Shown here piece after piece: positions 1-6,970 of a stretch of 24,781 nt of DNA; position 1 is the stretch's first letter; the number at the start of each line of letters is the position of its first letter. Both the position numbers and the translations under genes were made by a program. The notes beneath the pieces were generated by a model. It was not told the origin of the DNA, searched no databases, and saw nothing but the letters and a program-made list of their open reading frames with translations. Where the stretch lies: positions 1 to 24,781 of the forward strand of contig CAYLSO010000170.1 in the NCBI GenBank assembly GCA_964386525.1, in the 5' to 3' direction. Source of the stretch: CAYLSO01 sp964386525 (GTDB taxonomy: Bacteria; Eisenbacteria; RBG-16-71-46; DASYSL01).

Positions 1-1
1 G

Positions 2-937
2 GACCCCGACGAGCTGGTGCTCCTGTCCTCGGAGATCACGCTGTCGGGGCAGGGCTCGGAGGCGATGGAGCGCCTGGCCGGGCGCCGCGCCATGTTCCTC
101 ACCGACTACGCCAACCAGCGCGGCGTCATCGAGGCGGGGCTGCACCCGTCCGGCGACGGGCTCTCGGCGTGGGAGATGCTGAACGCCGCCGCCGACGGCC
201 GGCTCAAGGCCCTGCTCATCTTCGCCGACGATCCCTTCGAGTTCTTCCCGGCGCTGAGCGCGCGGGCGTTCGCGGGCGCCGAGCTGAGCGTCGTGGTGGA
301 CGCGGTGAAGACCCGCTCCGCCGGCCGTGCCGACATCGTGCTGCCCGGCGCGCTGCTGGCCGAGAAGCGGGGCACGGTGGTGAACACCGAGGGCCGCGCC
401 CAGGAGATCACGCCGGCGGCTGCGCCGCTGTCGGCGTGGACCGAGGGCGACATCGCCGCCGAACTGGCGCGGCGGGTCGGCGAGGCGGCGGAGCCGGCCG
501 CGACGCCGGTCTACCGGCCCCTAGCCGGCGGGCACGGCGGCGACCTGCCGAGCGACGAGTACCCCTTCCTGGCCGCGCTCGACACCACGCTGTTCTGGAA
601 CTCGCACGCGCTCATCGCCGCCACCTCGACGGCCTGGCGCGAGGCCCGCAGCCTGTTCGCCGACTTCCCGCCCGGCTGCGTGACCCTCAACCCGGACGAC
701 GCGCGCGCCCTCAAGCTGCAGTACGCCGGCTCGGTGACCGTCACCAGCCCGCAAGGCTCGATCACGCTGCCGGCGCGCCTGCACGCGCGCATGCTGCCGG
801 GCACCGTGTGGATCGCCATGCCGTGCTGGGAGCGCTGCGGCGTCAAGCTCGGGGCGCTCGACTACGACGCCGGGCTGCGCGTTCCCATCTTCCGCCCGCG
901 GGCCGTGCGCGTCAGCCGGCCGCCGGCGCGCGCGTGA
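2..937 (+). CDS. NuoG/FdhF-like molybdopterin oxidoreductase, C-terminal part (left-truncated)
   Basis: The reading frame is open through the left edge, so only the last 311 or so residues are seen. Early in the fragment is the region typical of NuoG and formate dehydrogenase alpha chains: a block ending in ADIVLP, then AEKRGTVVNTEGRAQ (about residues 115-140), which resembles the AEKxGTxxNTEGRxQ block of the family. The last 110 residues look like a molydopterin-dinucleotide-binding domain. The N-terminal Fe-S clusters and the position of the catalytic Cys/Sec are outside the window, so an active formate dehydrogenase cannot be told from an inactive NuoG-type electron conduit. It heads the hydrogenase operon, 10 nt before the next gene, so it probably brings electrons to, or takes them from, the HydB/HydG-like subunits. 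Family confidence is high; substrate is unknown. Confidence 0.85.
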   Translation, partial: DPDELVLLSSEITLSGQGSEAMERLAGRRAMFLTDYANQRGVIEAGLHPSGDGLSAWEMLNAAADGRLKALLIFADDPFEFFPALSARAFAGAELSVVVDAVKTRSAGRADIVLPGALLAEKRGTVVNTEGRAQEITPAAAPLSAWTEGDIAAELARRVGEAAEPAATPVYRPLAGGHGGDLPSDEYPFLAALDTTLFWNSHALIAATSTAWREARSLFADFPPGCVTLNPDDARALKLQYAGSVTVTSPQGSITLPARLHARMLPGTVWIAMPCWERCGVKLGALDYDAGLRVPIFRPRAVRVSRPPARA

Positions 938-947
938 GGGGGCGGCG

Positions 948-2234
948 ATGAGCGCCGAAGTCCGCTGGCTGACCCGCGATGCGCTCGAGGGGCTGCTGGC
1001 GCGCCTGGCGCGCGAGGGCGAGCTGATCGGGCCCGTGGCGGTGGAAGGCGACGTGCTGTTCCTGCCGGTGGGCGACCCGGCGGACGTCTGCCGCGACTAC
1101 GTCAACTCGCACTTGCCGCCCAAGGAGCACCTGCTGCCGACGCCGGAGCAGCTGGTGGCCTACCGCATCACCGACGGCGTGCCCGCCCTGGAAGAGCAGA
1201 GCGAGCTCCCCGGCCCTCACCCGCGCGTCATCTTCGGCATCCGCTCGTGCGACGTGGCCGGCACCGCCTACCTCGAGCGCTACTTCTCCGGCGAGCTGTT
1301 CGGCCGCCCCGACACGGCCGACGCGCAGTTCACCGGCCGGCGCGAGGCGACGACCATGATCTCGGTCGTCTGCCAGCGCGCCGGCCCGACCTGCATGTGC
1401 GTCTGCTGCGGCGGCGGGCCGGCGCTCGCGCAGGGCTACGACTGGCAGCTCACCGAGCTGGCCGACGGCTGGCTGGTGGAGATCGGCAGCCCGCGCGGCG
1501 AGCGGCTGGCGGAGCGCTTCGCCGATCTGCTGAGCGCCGCGCCGGCGCCCGCCGCGGCCGAGAAGGAGGCCCGCGTGCGCGCCGCCGTCGAGAGCTTCCA
1601 AGCGACGGCCACGCACCGCGTGCCGACCATGGCCGCCACCCGCATGGTCTCCGCCGGCCGCCTCGACGAGGCCTTCTGGAAAGCCGTGGGGGACCGCTGC
1701 TTCGAGTGCGGCGGCTGCGCCTTCGTCTGCCCGACCTGCTGGTGCTTCAACGTCGTGGACATCGCCGGGCCGGGGACCTCGGCGTTCGAGGAGGCGCCGC
1801 TCAGCATGCGGCCGTTGGTGCCGGGCGGGGCCAGCGACCGGGTGCGCGACGGCCGCTGGGAGCGCGTGCGGCTGCGCGACAACTGCATGCTGGCCGGCTT
1901 CATCCGCCAGGCGGGCGGCGGTTACCCGCGCTGGACGTGCGGCGAGCGCTGCCTGACGCGCTTCTTCCACAAGCTCTCGCAGCAGTTCCAGGAGCGCACC
2001 GACGCGCTCGGCTGCACCGGCTGCGGCCGCTGCATCTCGGCCTGCCTCGGCGAGGAGGGCATCGACCGCATCGCCGAGGGCATGCGCGACGCGCTCACGG
2101 GCGTCGGCCGGGCCAGCGCCCCGGACGCGCGCGCCAAGGCCGCCGCCCAGGCCGCCGTCGCGGGGAGCGCCGCGCCGGTGGCGGCTCCGGCGCCAACTCC
2201 GGCGGCGGCTCCGGCGCCGGAGGCCAAGCGGTGA
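948..2234 (+). CDS. HydB/AsrA-like 4Fe-4S dicluster subunit (NAD(P)-linked hydrogenase beta type)
   Basis: 428 aa, soluble, resembling the beta subunit of group 3b sulfhydrogenases (HydB) and AsrA of anaerobic sulfite reductase. An N-terminal domain (about 1-240) is followed by two ferredoxin-like cysteine clusters: C251-x2-C254-x2-C257-x3-C261 with extra C264 and C266, and C356-x2-C359-x2-C362-x3-C366. A further cysteine group (C149, C151, C153, C154) lies in the first half. The final 30 or so residues are an Ala/Pro-rich tail, probably disordered, and make it longer than the usual 340-370 aa. The ATG follows a GAGGGGG ribosome-binding site. The stop overlaps the GTG of the gamma-like gene by 4 nt (GTGA), so the two are likely made as a pair. 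The expected role is electron transfer between the flavoprotein and the hydrogenase or NuoG-like subunit. AsrA itself is less likely, since no siroheme subunit is nearby. Confidence 0.88.
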   Translation: MSAEVRWLTRDALEGLLARLAREGELIGPVAVEGDVLFLPVGDPADVCRDYVNSHLPPKEHLLPTPEQLVAYRITDGVPALEEQSELPGPHPRVIFGIRSCDVAGTAYLERYFSGELFGRPDTADAQFTGRREATTMISVVCQRAGPTCMCVCCGGGPALAQGYDWQLTELADGWLVEIGSPRGERLAERFADLLSAAPAPAAAEKEARVRAAVESFQATATHRVPTMAATRMVSAGRLDEAFWKAVGDRCFECGGCAFVCPTCWCFNVVDIAGPGTSAFEEAPLSMRPLVPGGASDRVRDGRWERVRLRDNCMLAGFIRQAGGGYPRWTCGERCLTRFFHKLSQQFQERTDALGCTGCGRCISACLGEEGIDRIAEGMRDALTGVGRASAPDARAKAAAQAAVAGSAAPVAAPAPTPAAAPAPEAKR

Positions 2235-3124
2235 GCGCGCCCGCCGTCCGCCCGTCGCCCGGGGCTCCCCCGGCCAACGTCTACGCGCCGCGTCTGACGC
2301 GCGTGCTCGAGCGCCGCGTGGAGATCGAGGCGCGCGGGGCGTCGCGCCCGGTGGTCACGCTCAGCCTCGAGCGCGGCGACCTCGACTATCGCCCCGGCCA
2401 GTTCTTCGAGGCCGGCGTCTTCGGGGCGGGGGAGATCCCCGTCTCCATCTCCTCGCCGCCGGGGCTTCCCGGCGCGCTCTACCTGACGGTGCGCGCCGCG
2501 GGGCTGGTCTCGACGCTGCTCACCCAGAGGCAGCCGGGCGACCTGATCAGCCTGCGCGGGCCGTGCGGCAACGGCTTCCCGCTCGCCGAGTACGAGGGCC
2601 GCGACCTGCTCTTCGTGGCGGGCGGCATCGGGCTGGCGCCGCTGCGCGGCCTGCTCTGGGAGATGCTGCTGCGGCGCGAGCGCTACGGACGCATCCACCT
2701 CCTGCACGGGGCGCGCACGCCGCACGACCTGCTCTACGGCTGGCAGTGGCCCGCGTGGCGCGATCTCGGCGTCGAGCTGCAGCTGTCGGCCGACGTCGGC
2801 GACGAGGAGTGGGAGAAGGAGAACGACCCGCCGCGCGTGGTGGGCTTCCTGACGCAGCTGTTCCCCAAGCTGAAGCTCGATGCCGAGCGCACCACGGCGT
2901 TCCTGTGCGGGCCGCCGGCCATGATCCACATCGCCTGCGGCCAGCTGACCCGCGCGCAGCGCCTGGCGCCCCAGCGGCTGGTCACCACGCTCGAGCGCCA
3001 CATGAAGTGCGGCATCGGCAAGTGCGGCCACTGCATCGTCGTGGACCGCTACATCTGCATGGACGGGCCGGTGTTCCGCTACGACGAGCTGCTGGCCATG
3101 GACCGCATCGAACCGCCGTGGTAG
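2231..3124 (+). CDS. HydG/AsrB-like FAD/NAD(P)-binding oxidoreductase with 2Fe-2S cluster (gamma type)
   Basis: 297 aa, of the dihydroorotate dehydrogenase electron-transfer / sulfhydrogenase gamma family. The FAD domain covers about residues 15-125, with PVSISSPPG as the flavin-binding loop. The NAD(P) domain follows, with GGIGLAPLR from G131 and the C226-G-P-P nucleotide motif. Near the C-terminus C260-x4-C265-x2-C268 and C276 form the typical 2Fe-2S site. The GTG start at 2231 is chosen because it overlaps the preceding stop by 4 nt and gives the family length (about 290 aa); the frame is open far upstream but with no family-like sequence. The expected reaction is transfer of electrons between NAD(P)H and the beta-type Fe-S subunit in the cytoplasm. 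NADH versus NADPH preference cannot be read safely from the sequence. Its place between a NuoG-like and a group 4 hydrogenase gene is unusual. Confidence 0.9.
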   Translation: MSAPAVRPSPGAPPANVYAPRLTRVLERRVEIEARGASRPVVTLSLERGDLDYRPGQFFEAGVFGAGEIPVSISSPPGLPGALYLTVRAAGLVSTLLTQRQPGDLISLRGPCGNGFPLAEYEGRDLLFVAGGIGLAPLRGLLWEMLLRRERYGRIHLLHGARTPHDLLYGWQWPAWRDLGVELQLSADVGDEEWEKENDPPRVVGFLTQLFPKLKLDAERTTAFLCGPPAMIHIACGQLTRAQRLAPQRLVTTLERHMKCGIGKCGHCIVVDRYICMDGPVFRYDELLAMDRIEPPW

Positions 3125-3134
3125 GAGCGCCGCG

Positions 3135-3641
3135 ATGAGCGAGCTGGCACACCGGATCGAGGAGCGGTTGCGCGGCCGCCGGGCGGCGGTGGTCGGCGTC
3201 GGCAATCGCCTGCGCGGCGACGACGGCGCGGGCTCGCACGTGGCCGAGCGGCTGCTCGCCGCCGGGGCGGCCGGCGTCTTCGACGCCGAGACGGTGCCCG
3301 AGAACTACCTCGGCGCGCTGCTCGCAGCGCGACCCGAGGTGGTGCTCTTCGTGGACGCGGTCGACCACGGCGCGGCCGCCGGCGCGTGCTGCCTGGTCCG
3401 CGCGGGCGAGCTGGCGGCGCGCGGCTCCTCGACGCACGCGCCGTCCTTGCGGCTGCTGGCCTGCCTGCTCGAGGCCGAGGGCATCGAGAGCTGGATGCTG
3501 GGCATCCAGCCGGCGGCGACGGTGGTCGGCTCGGGCCTGAGCCCGGCGGTCGCCGCGGCCGTGGCAGAGGTCGCGCGGGCGCTGACGGCGGCGCTCGGCG
3601 CGAACGGCGTCGCGTCCCCTGCGGAGGCCGGCCGTGTCTGA
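3135..3641 (+). CDS. HycI-type [NiFe]-hydrogenase maturation endopeptidase
   Basis: 168 aa, the length of family members. GVGNRLRGDDGAG at residues 21-33 is the signature of hydrogenase maturation proteases. D30, D74 (VDAVDHG) and H101 (STHAPS) match the nickel-sensing ligands of HycI. Other HycI-like blocks are VPEN (54-57) and LGIQP. HycI-type enzymes remove a C-terminal tail from the hydrogenase large subunit after nickel insertion, and the large subunit in this operon carries such a tail after its last nickel ligands. The start follows a TAGGAGC site overlapping the previous stop region. The 3' end overlaps the next gene's GTG by 8 nt. Its presence indicates that a functional [NiFe] enzyme is built rather than a complex I relative. 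Confidence 0.93.
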   Translation: MSELAHRIEERLRGRRAAVVGVGNRLRGDDGAGSHVAERLLAAGAAGVFDAETVPENYLGALLAARPEVVLFVDAVDHGAAAGACCLVRAGELAARGSSTHAPSLRLLACLLEAEGIESWMLGIQPAATVVGSGLSPAVAAAVAEVARALTAALGANGVASPAEAGRV

Positions 3642-5163
3642 GCCCGGGTTCGCGCTCTTCGCGCTGCTGCTCGGCGTGCCCCTGGCCGGCGCCATCCTCG
3701 CGGGCCTGCTGCGCGGCCGCGCCGGCGACGCCGTGGCGGTGCTCGCGGCGCTCGCCACGGCGTGTGTGGCCGGCGTGCTGGTGCTGCGCCACGGGGCGGC
3801 CGGCGTCATCGTGCGCCTCGGGGGCTTGCCGGTCCTCGACCGGGCGGCCGGCGCGCCGGTGCCGCTCTTCGGCTTCGCCATCGACCCCCTGTCGAGCATC
3901 GTGCTGCTCGGCGCGGTGATCCTCGGCTTCGTCTGCGTGCTGTACTCGGTCGGCTACGTCGGCCCCGGCAACCGCGAGACGCCGGTCTCCGCCGACCGCC
4001 GCGCCTACTGGTTCTGGATGTTGCTCTTCGTCATGGCCATGGCGGGGCTGGCGACCTCGTGGACGATGGCGCAGATGTTCGTCTTCTGGGAGATCACGAC
4101 GGTTTGCTCTTGGGCCCTGATCGGCTTCTACGACCGGGAGTTCGGCGCCCTGGCCGCCGCGCAGAAGGCGTTCCTCATGACCGCCAGCGGCGGGCTGGCG
4201 CTGTTCGCCACGGTGCTGGCCCTGCTGGCGCTCACCCACTCGGCCGGCTTCGACGCGCTCTCGCGGCTGCCCGTCGGGCTGCGCGGCGCCGCCGCCGGGC
4301 TGACCGTCCTGCTGCTGGTGGGGGCGTGGGCCAAGTCGGCGCAGGTGCCGTTCGAGACCTGGCTGCCCTCGGCGATGGTGGCGCCGAGTCCGGTGAGCGC
4401 CTACCTGCACGCCGCCTCGATGGTCAACGCCGGCGTCTACCTCGTGCTGCGCGTCGCGCTGGCCAACACGCTGGCGCCCGGGCTGTGGCTGGCGCCCACG
4501 GCGCTGCCCATGGGCATCCCGTGGCTGATCGCCGCCATGGCCGTGCTGACGCTGGTGATCGCGGTGACCCAGTTCTTCTACCAGGACGACCTCAAGAAGC
4601 TGCTGGCGCTCTCCACCATCAGCCACCTGGCGCTCGTGCTGCTCGGCGCCTCGCTCACCATGGGCGGCTCGCTGCGCGCCACCCAGGGGGCGGCGCTGCA
4701 CATCCTGGCGCACGGCGTCGGCAAGGCGCTGCTCTTCCTCTCGGTGGGCACGCTCGCCTACTCGGTCGGGACGCGCCGCATCAGCCAGCTCTCCGGCGTG
4801 CTGGCGCGCGCCCCGGTGGCCGCGGCGGGCTTCCTCGTCGGTCTGCTCACGGTCACCGGCGTGCCGCCCTTCGCCGGTTTCTGGAGCAAGCTGCTCATCG
4901 TCACCGGGGCCGTCTCGCTGGGCGGCGTCGGCATCGTGGCGGGCGCCATCGTGCTGATCGAGAGCCTGGTGGCCTTCGCCTGGTTCCTGTGGGTCGGGAT
5001 GCGCGTCTTCCTCGGGCCGCCGTCGCCGGCGGTCGAGGCCATGGGGCCGCGGCCCCTGGCCATGGAACTGGCGCTCATCGTGCTCATGGTGCTGTGCATT
5101 GCGATCACCGGCGTGGCCATGCCGCTGGCGCTCGCGGTCTGGCCGGGAGGGTTCGGAGGATGA
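3634..5163 (+). CDS. Antiporter-like membrane subunit (HyfD/NuoL/MrpD family)
   Basis: 509 aa, strongly hydrophobic, with about 14 predicted membrane helices. The ion-translocation residues of the family are in place: E153 in FVFWEITT (helix 5), K234 in AWAKSAQVPFETWLPSAM (helix 7), lysines in QDDLKKLLA (helix 8 region) and K364 in HGVGKALLF (helix 12). It is one of three antiporter-like subunits in this operon, as in E. coli hydrogenase 4 (HyfB, HyfD, HyfF). By length it is closest to HyfD (479 aa), but MrpD and NuoM are equally similar by eye. The start is GTG, overlapping the protease stop. It should lie in the cytoplasmic membrane and move H+ or Na+ coupled to electron flow. Direction and ion cannot be decided from the sequence. 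Confidence 0.88.
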   Translation: MSEPGFALFALLLGVPLAGAILAGLLRGRAGDAVAVLAALATACVAGVLVLRHGAAGVIVRLGGLPVLDRAAGAPVPLFGFAIDPLSSIVLLGAVILGFVCVLYSVGYVGPGNRETPVSADRRAYWFWMLLFVMAMAGLATSWTMAQMFVFWEITTVCSWALIGFYDREFGALAAAQKAFLMTASGGLALFATVLALLALTHSAGFDALSRLPVGLRGAAAGLTVLLLVGAWAKSAQVPFETWLPSAMVAPSPVSAYLHAASMVNAGVYLVLRVALANTLAPGLWLAPTALPMGIPWLIAAMAVLTLVIAVTQFFYQDDLKKLLALSTISHLALVLLGASLTMGGSLRATQGAALHILAHGVGKALLFLSVGTLAYSVGTRRISQLSGVLARAPVAAAGFLVGLLTVTGVPPFAGFWSKLLIVTGAVSLGGVGIVAGAIVLIESLVAFAWFLWVGMRVFLGPPSPAVEAMGPRPLAMELALIVLMVLCIAITGVAMPLALAVWPGGFGG

Positions 5164-5167
5164 CGCC

Positions 5168-6970
5168 GTGAACTCCTCCTGGTGGGACCTCGTCGTCCAG
5201 CACCTGACGCTGCGTCTCGACGGCGTGGCCCTGCTCTTCCTGCTGCCGGTGGCGGGGCTCTCGCTGGTGGCCGCCATCTACACGCCGCCGTACCTGGCGC
5301 AGGAGCGCTACCGGGGCGAGAGCCGCTCGCGCTACTGGCTCGCCTATCTGGTGTTCTTCGGCGGCATGGCGGGCACGGTGCTGGCCGCGAATTTCATCCT
5401 CTTCCTGGTGTTCTGGGAGGTCATGACGCTGGCCTCCGACATCCTGGTGGCCTACGAGACGCGCGACCCGGCGGCGGTGCGCGCCGCGTTCAAGTACTTC
5501 GTCATGACCCACGTGGGCACCGGCTTCCTGCTCTTCGGCGCGGTGCTGCTCGGCGTGATGGGCGGCTCGTTCGCCTTCGACCGCCTGCCCGCGACCTTCC
5601 GCGCGCTGGCCGCCACCAACCCGGCGCTGCTGCACGTCACGCTGGGCCTGCTGTTCGTGGGCTTCGCCACCAAGGCGGGGCTCTACCCGTTCGGCGACTG
5701 GCTGCCCGACGCCCATCCGGCCGCGCCGGCGCCGGTCTCCGCGGTGCTCTCGGGCGCCATGGTCAAGCTCGGGCTCTACGGCATCCTGCGCGTCTTCATC
5801 GGGTTCTTGGCCGTCTCGGCGCCCGGGGCGGCGGTGGCCTGGGGCTGGGTGCTGGGCGGCTTCGGGCTGCTCTCGGCGCTGGTCGGCGGCGCGGCGGCGT
5901 GCGCGGCCATGGACGCCAAGGTGCTGCTTGCCTACTCGTCGATCGCGCAGAGCGGGCTCATCGCCTTCGGCTTCGGCGCCGCCCTGGTGCTCACGCCGGC
6001 GCACCCGGCGCTCGCCGCCCTGGCGCTGCTCGGCGCGTGCTTCCACATCCTCGGCGACGCGGCGGTCAAGGGTCTGCTCTTCCTCAACGCCGGCGCGCTG
6101 CAGTGGCGCACCGGCAGCCGGCGGCTGGAGGACCTGGGCGGGCTCTTCGAGGCCATGCCGGTGACCGGCTGGACCGCACTCGTCGGCTCGCTGGCCATCG
6201 CCGGCATCCCGCCGCTCACCGCCTTCGTCGGCAAGTGGCTGATGCTGCAGGCCACCGTGCTGTCGCGTTCTCCCGTGGTCAGCCTCGCCGGGCTCGGGCT
6301 CTTGATGGCCAGCCTGCTCTCGGTGCTCTACGCGGTGAAGTTCTTCGCCGCCGGCTTTGCCAACCGGCCGATGCGGCCCGGTAACCTCGAGGTCCCCGAC
6401 GCCATGCAGGCCGCGCAGATCTCGCTCGCCGCCGTGGCGGTGGCGCTGGGCCTGGCGCCGGGCGCGGTGCTCGGCTGGATCGCCGCCATCCTGGCGCCGT
6501 TGCCGCCGCTGGCCGCCGCCGGGCCGGTCGCCTGGGGCAGCTCCCTGGCGCCGGTCACCGGCGCGGTGGCGCCGCTGCTCCTCTTGGGGCTGGGCGCGTG
6601 GGCGGCGTTGGTGGCGCGCGCCGCGGTGGGGGGCGGCCCGGCCCCGGCGCCGCGCGAGATCTGGATGGGGGGAGTGCCCGCCGACCGCGTCCCCCCCCGC
6701 ATCCACCCGCTCGGGTTCTACTCGCCGATGCGCGAATCGCTGCGCCGCGCCTACCCGGCGCCGCACTGGCACCGCATCGCCCGGCCGCAGTGGCTGCTCA
6801 CCGCGCTCGACCTCGACCGCTGGCTGTACGGGCCCGCCGGCGCGGCCGGCCGGCGGTTCGTCTCGGGGCTGCGCCGCCTGCACACCGGCGTGCCGAACCT
6901 CTACCTCGCCTGGCAGCTCGCGGGCGCCACCGCGCTCGCGCTCCTGCTGCTGCTCCTGCTCCGCCGATGA
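5168..6970 (+). CDS. Antiporter-like membrane subunit with long C-terminal extension (HyfB/HycC/NuoL-like)
   Basis: 600 aa. The GTG at 5168 is preferred because GGAGG at 5155-5159 sits 8 nt before it; the frame is open further upstream, inside the previous gene. The antiporter core has E84 (FLVFWEVMT), K169 (GFATKAGLYPFGDWLPDAH) and K301 (GDAAVKGLLF). After about residue 480 comes a soluble segment, then an amphipathic stretch (about 550-585) and a final membrane helix rich in Leu. This is the arrangement of HycC/HyfB and NuoL, where a lateral helix runs along the membrane arm. It ends in a 4-nt ATGA overlap with the hydrogenase large-subunit gene. It is expected to be the subunit nearest the lateral helix in the ion-pumping arm. 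Confidence 0.88.
   Translation: MNSSWWDLVVQHLTLRLDGVALLFLLPVAGLSLVAAIYTPPYLAQERYRGESRSRYWLAYLVFFGGMAGTVLAANFILFLVFWEVMTLASDILVAYETRDPAAVRAAFKYFVMTHVGTGFLLFGAVLLGVMGGSFAFDRLPATFRALAATNPALLHVTLGLLFVGFATKAGLYPFGDWLPDAHPAAPAPVSAVLSGAMVKLGLYGILRVFIGFLAVSAPGAAVAWGWVLGGFGLLSALVGGAAACAAMDAKVLLAYSSIAQSGLIAFGFGAALVLTPAHPALAALALLGACFHILGDAAVKGLLFLNAGALQWRTGSRRLEDLGGLFEAMPVTGWTALVGSLAIAGIPPLTAFVGKWLMLQATVLSRSPVVSLAGLGLLMASLLSVLYAVKFFAAGFANRPMRPGNLEVPDAMQAAQISLAAVAVALGLAPGAVLGWIAAILAPLPPLAAAGPVAWGSSLAPVTGAVAPLLLLGLGAWAALVARAAVGGGPAPAPREIWMGGVPADRVPPRIHPLGFYSPMRESLRRAYPAPHWHRIARPQWLLTALDLDRWLYGPAGAAGRRFVSGLRRLHTGVPNLYLAWQLAGATALALLLLLLLRR

Noticed and set aside
948..3124. Anaerobic sulfite reductase AsrA/AsrB
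   Set aside because: No siroheme-containing AsrC is present and the genes are embedded in a hydrogenase operon; the HydB/HydG-like reading fits better, though the families are close.
3079..5277. Very long reverse-strand open frame (over 700 codons) opposite the antiporter-like genes, and a similar one at 5105-6883
   Set aside because: The translations are rich in Arg, His, Gln and Gly with no domain-like pattern, which is the usual result of reading GC-rich genes on the opposite strand. The + strand genes have full family motifs.
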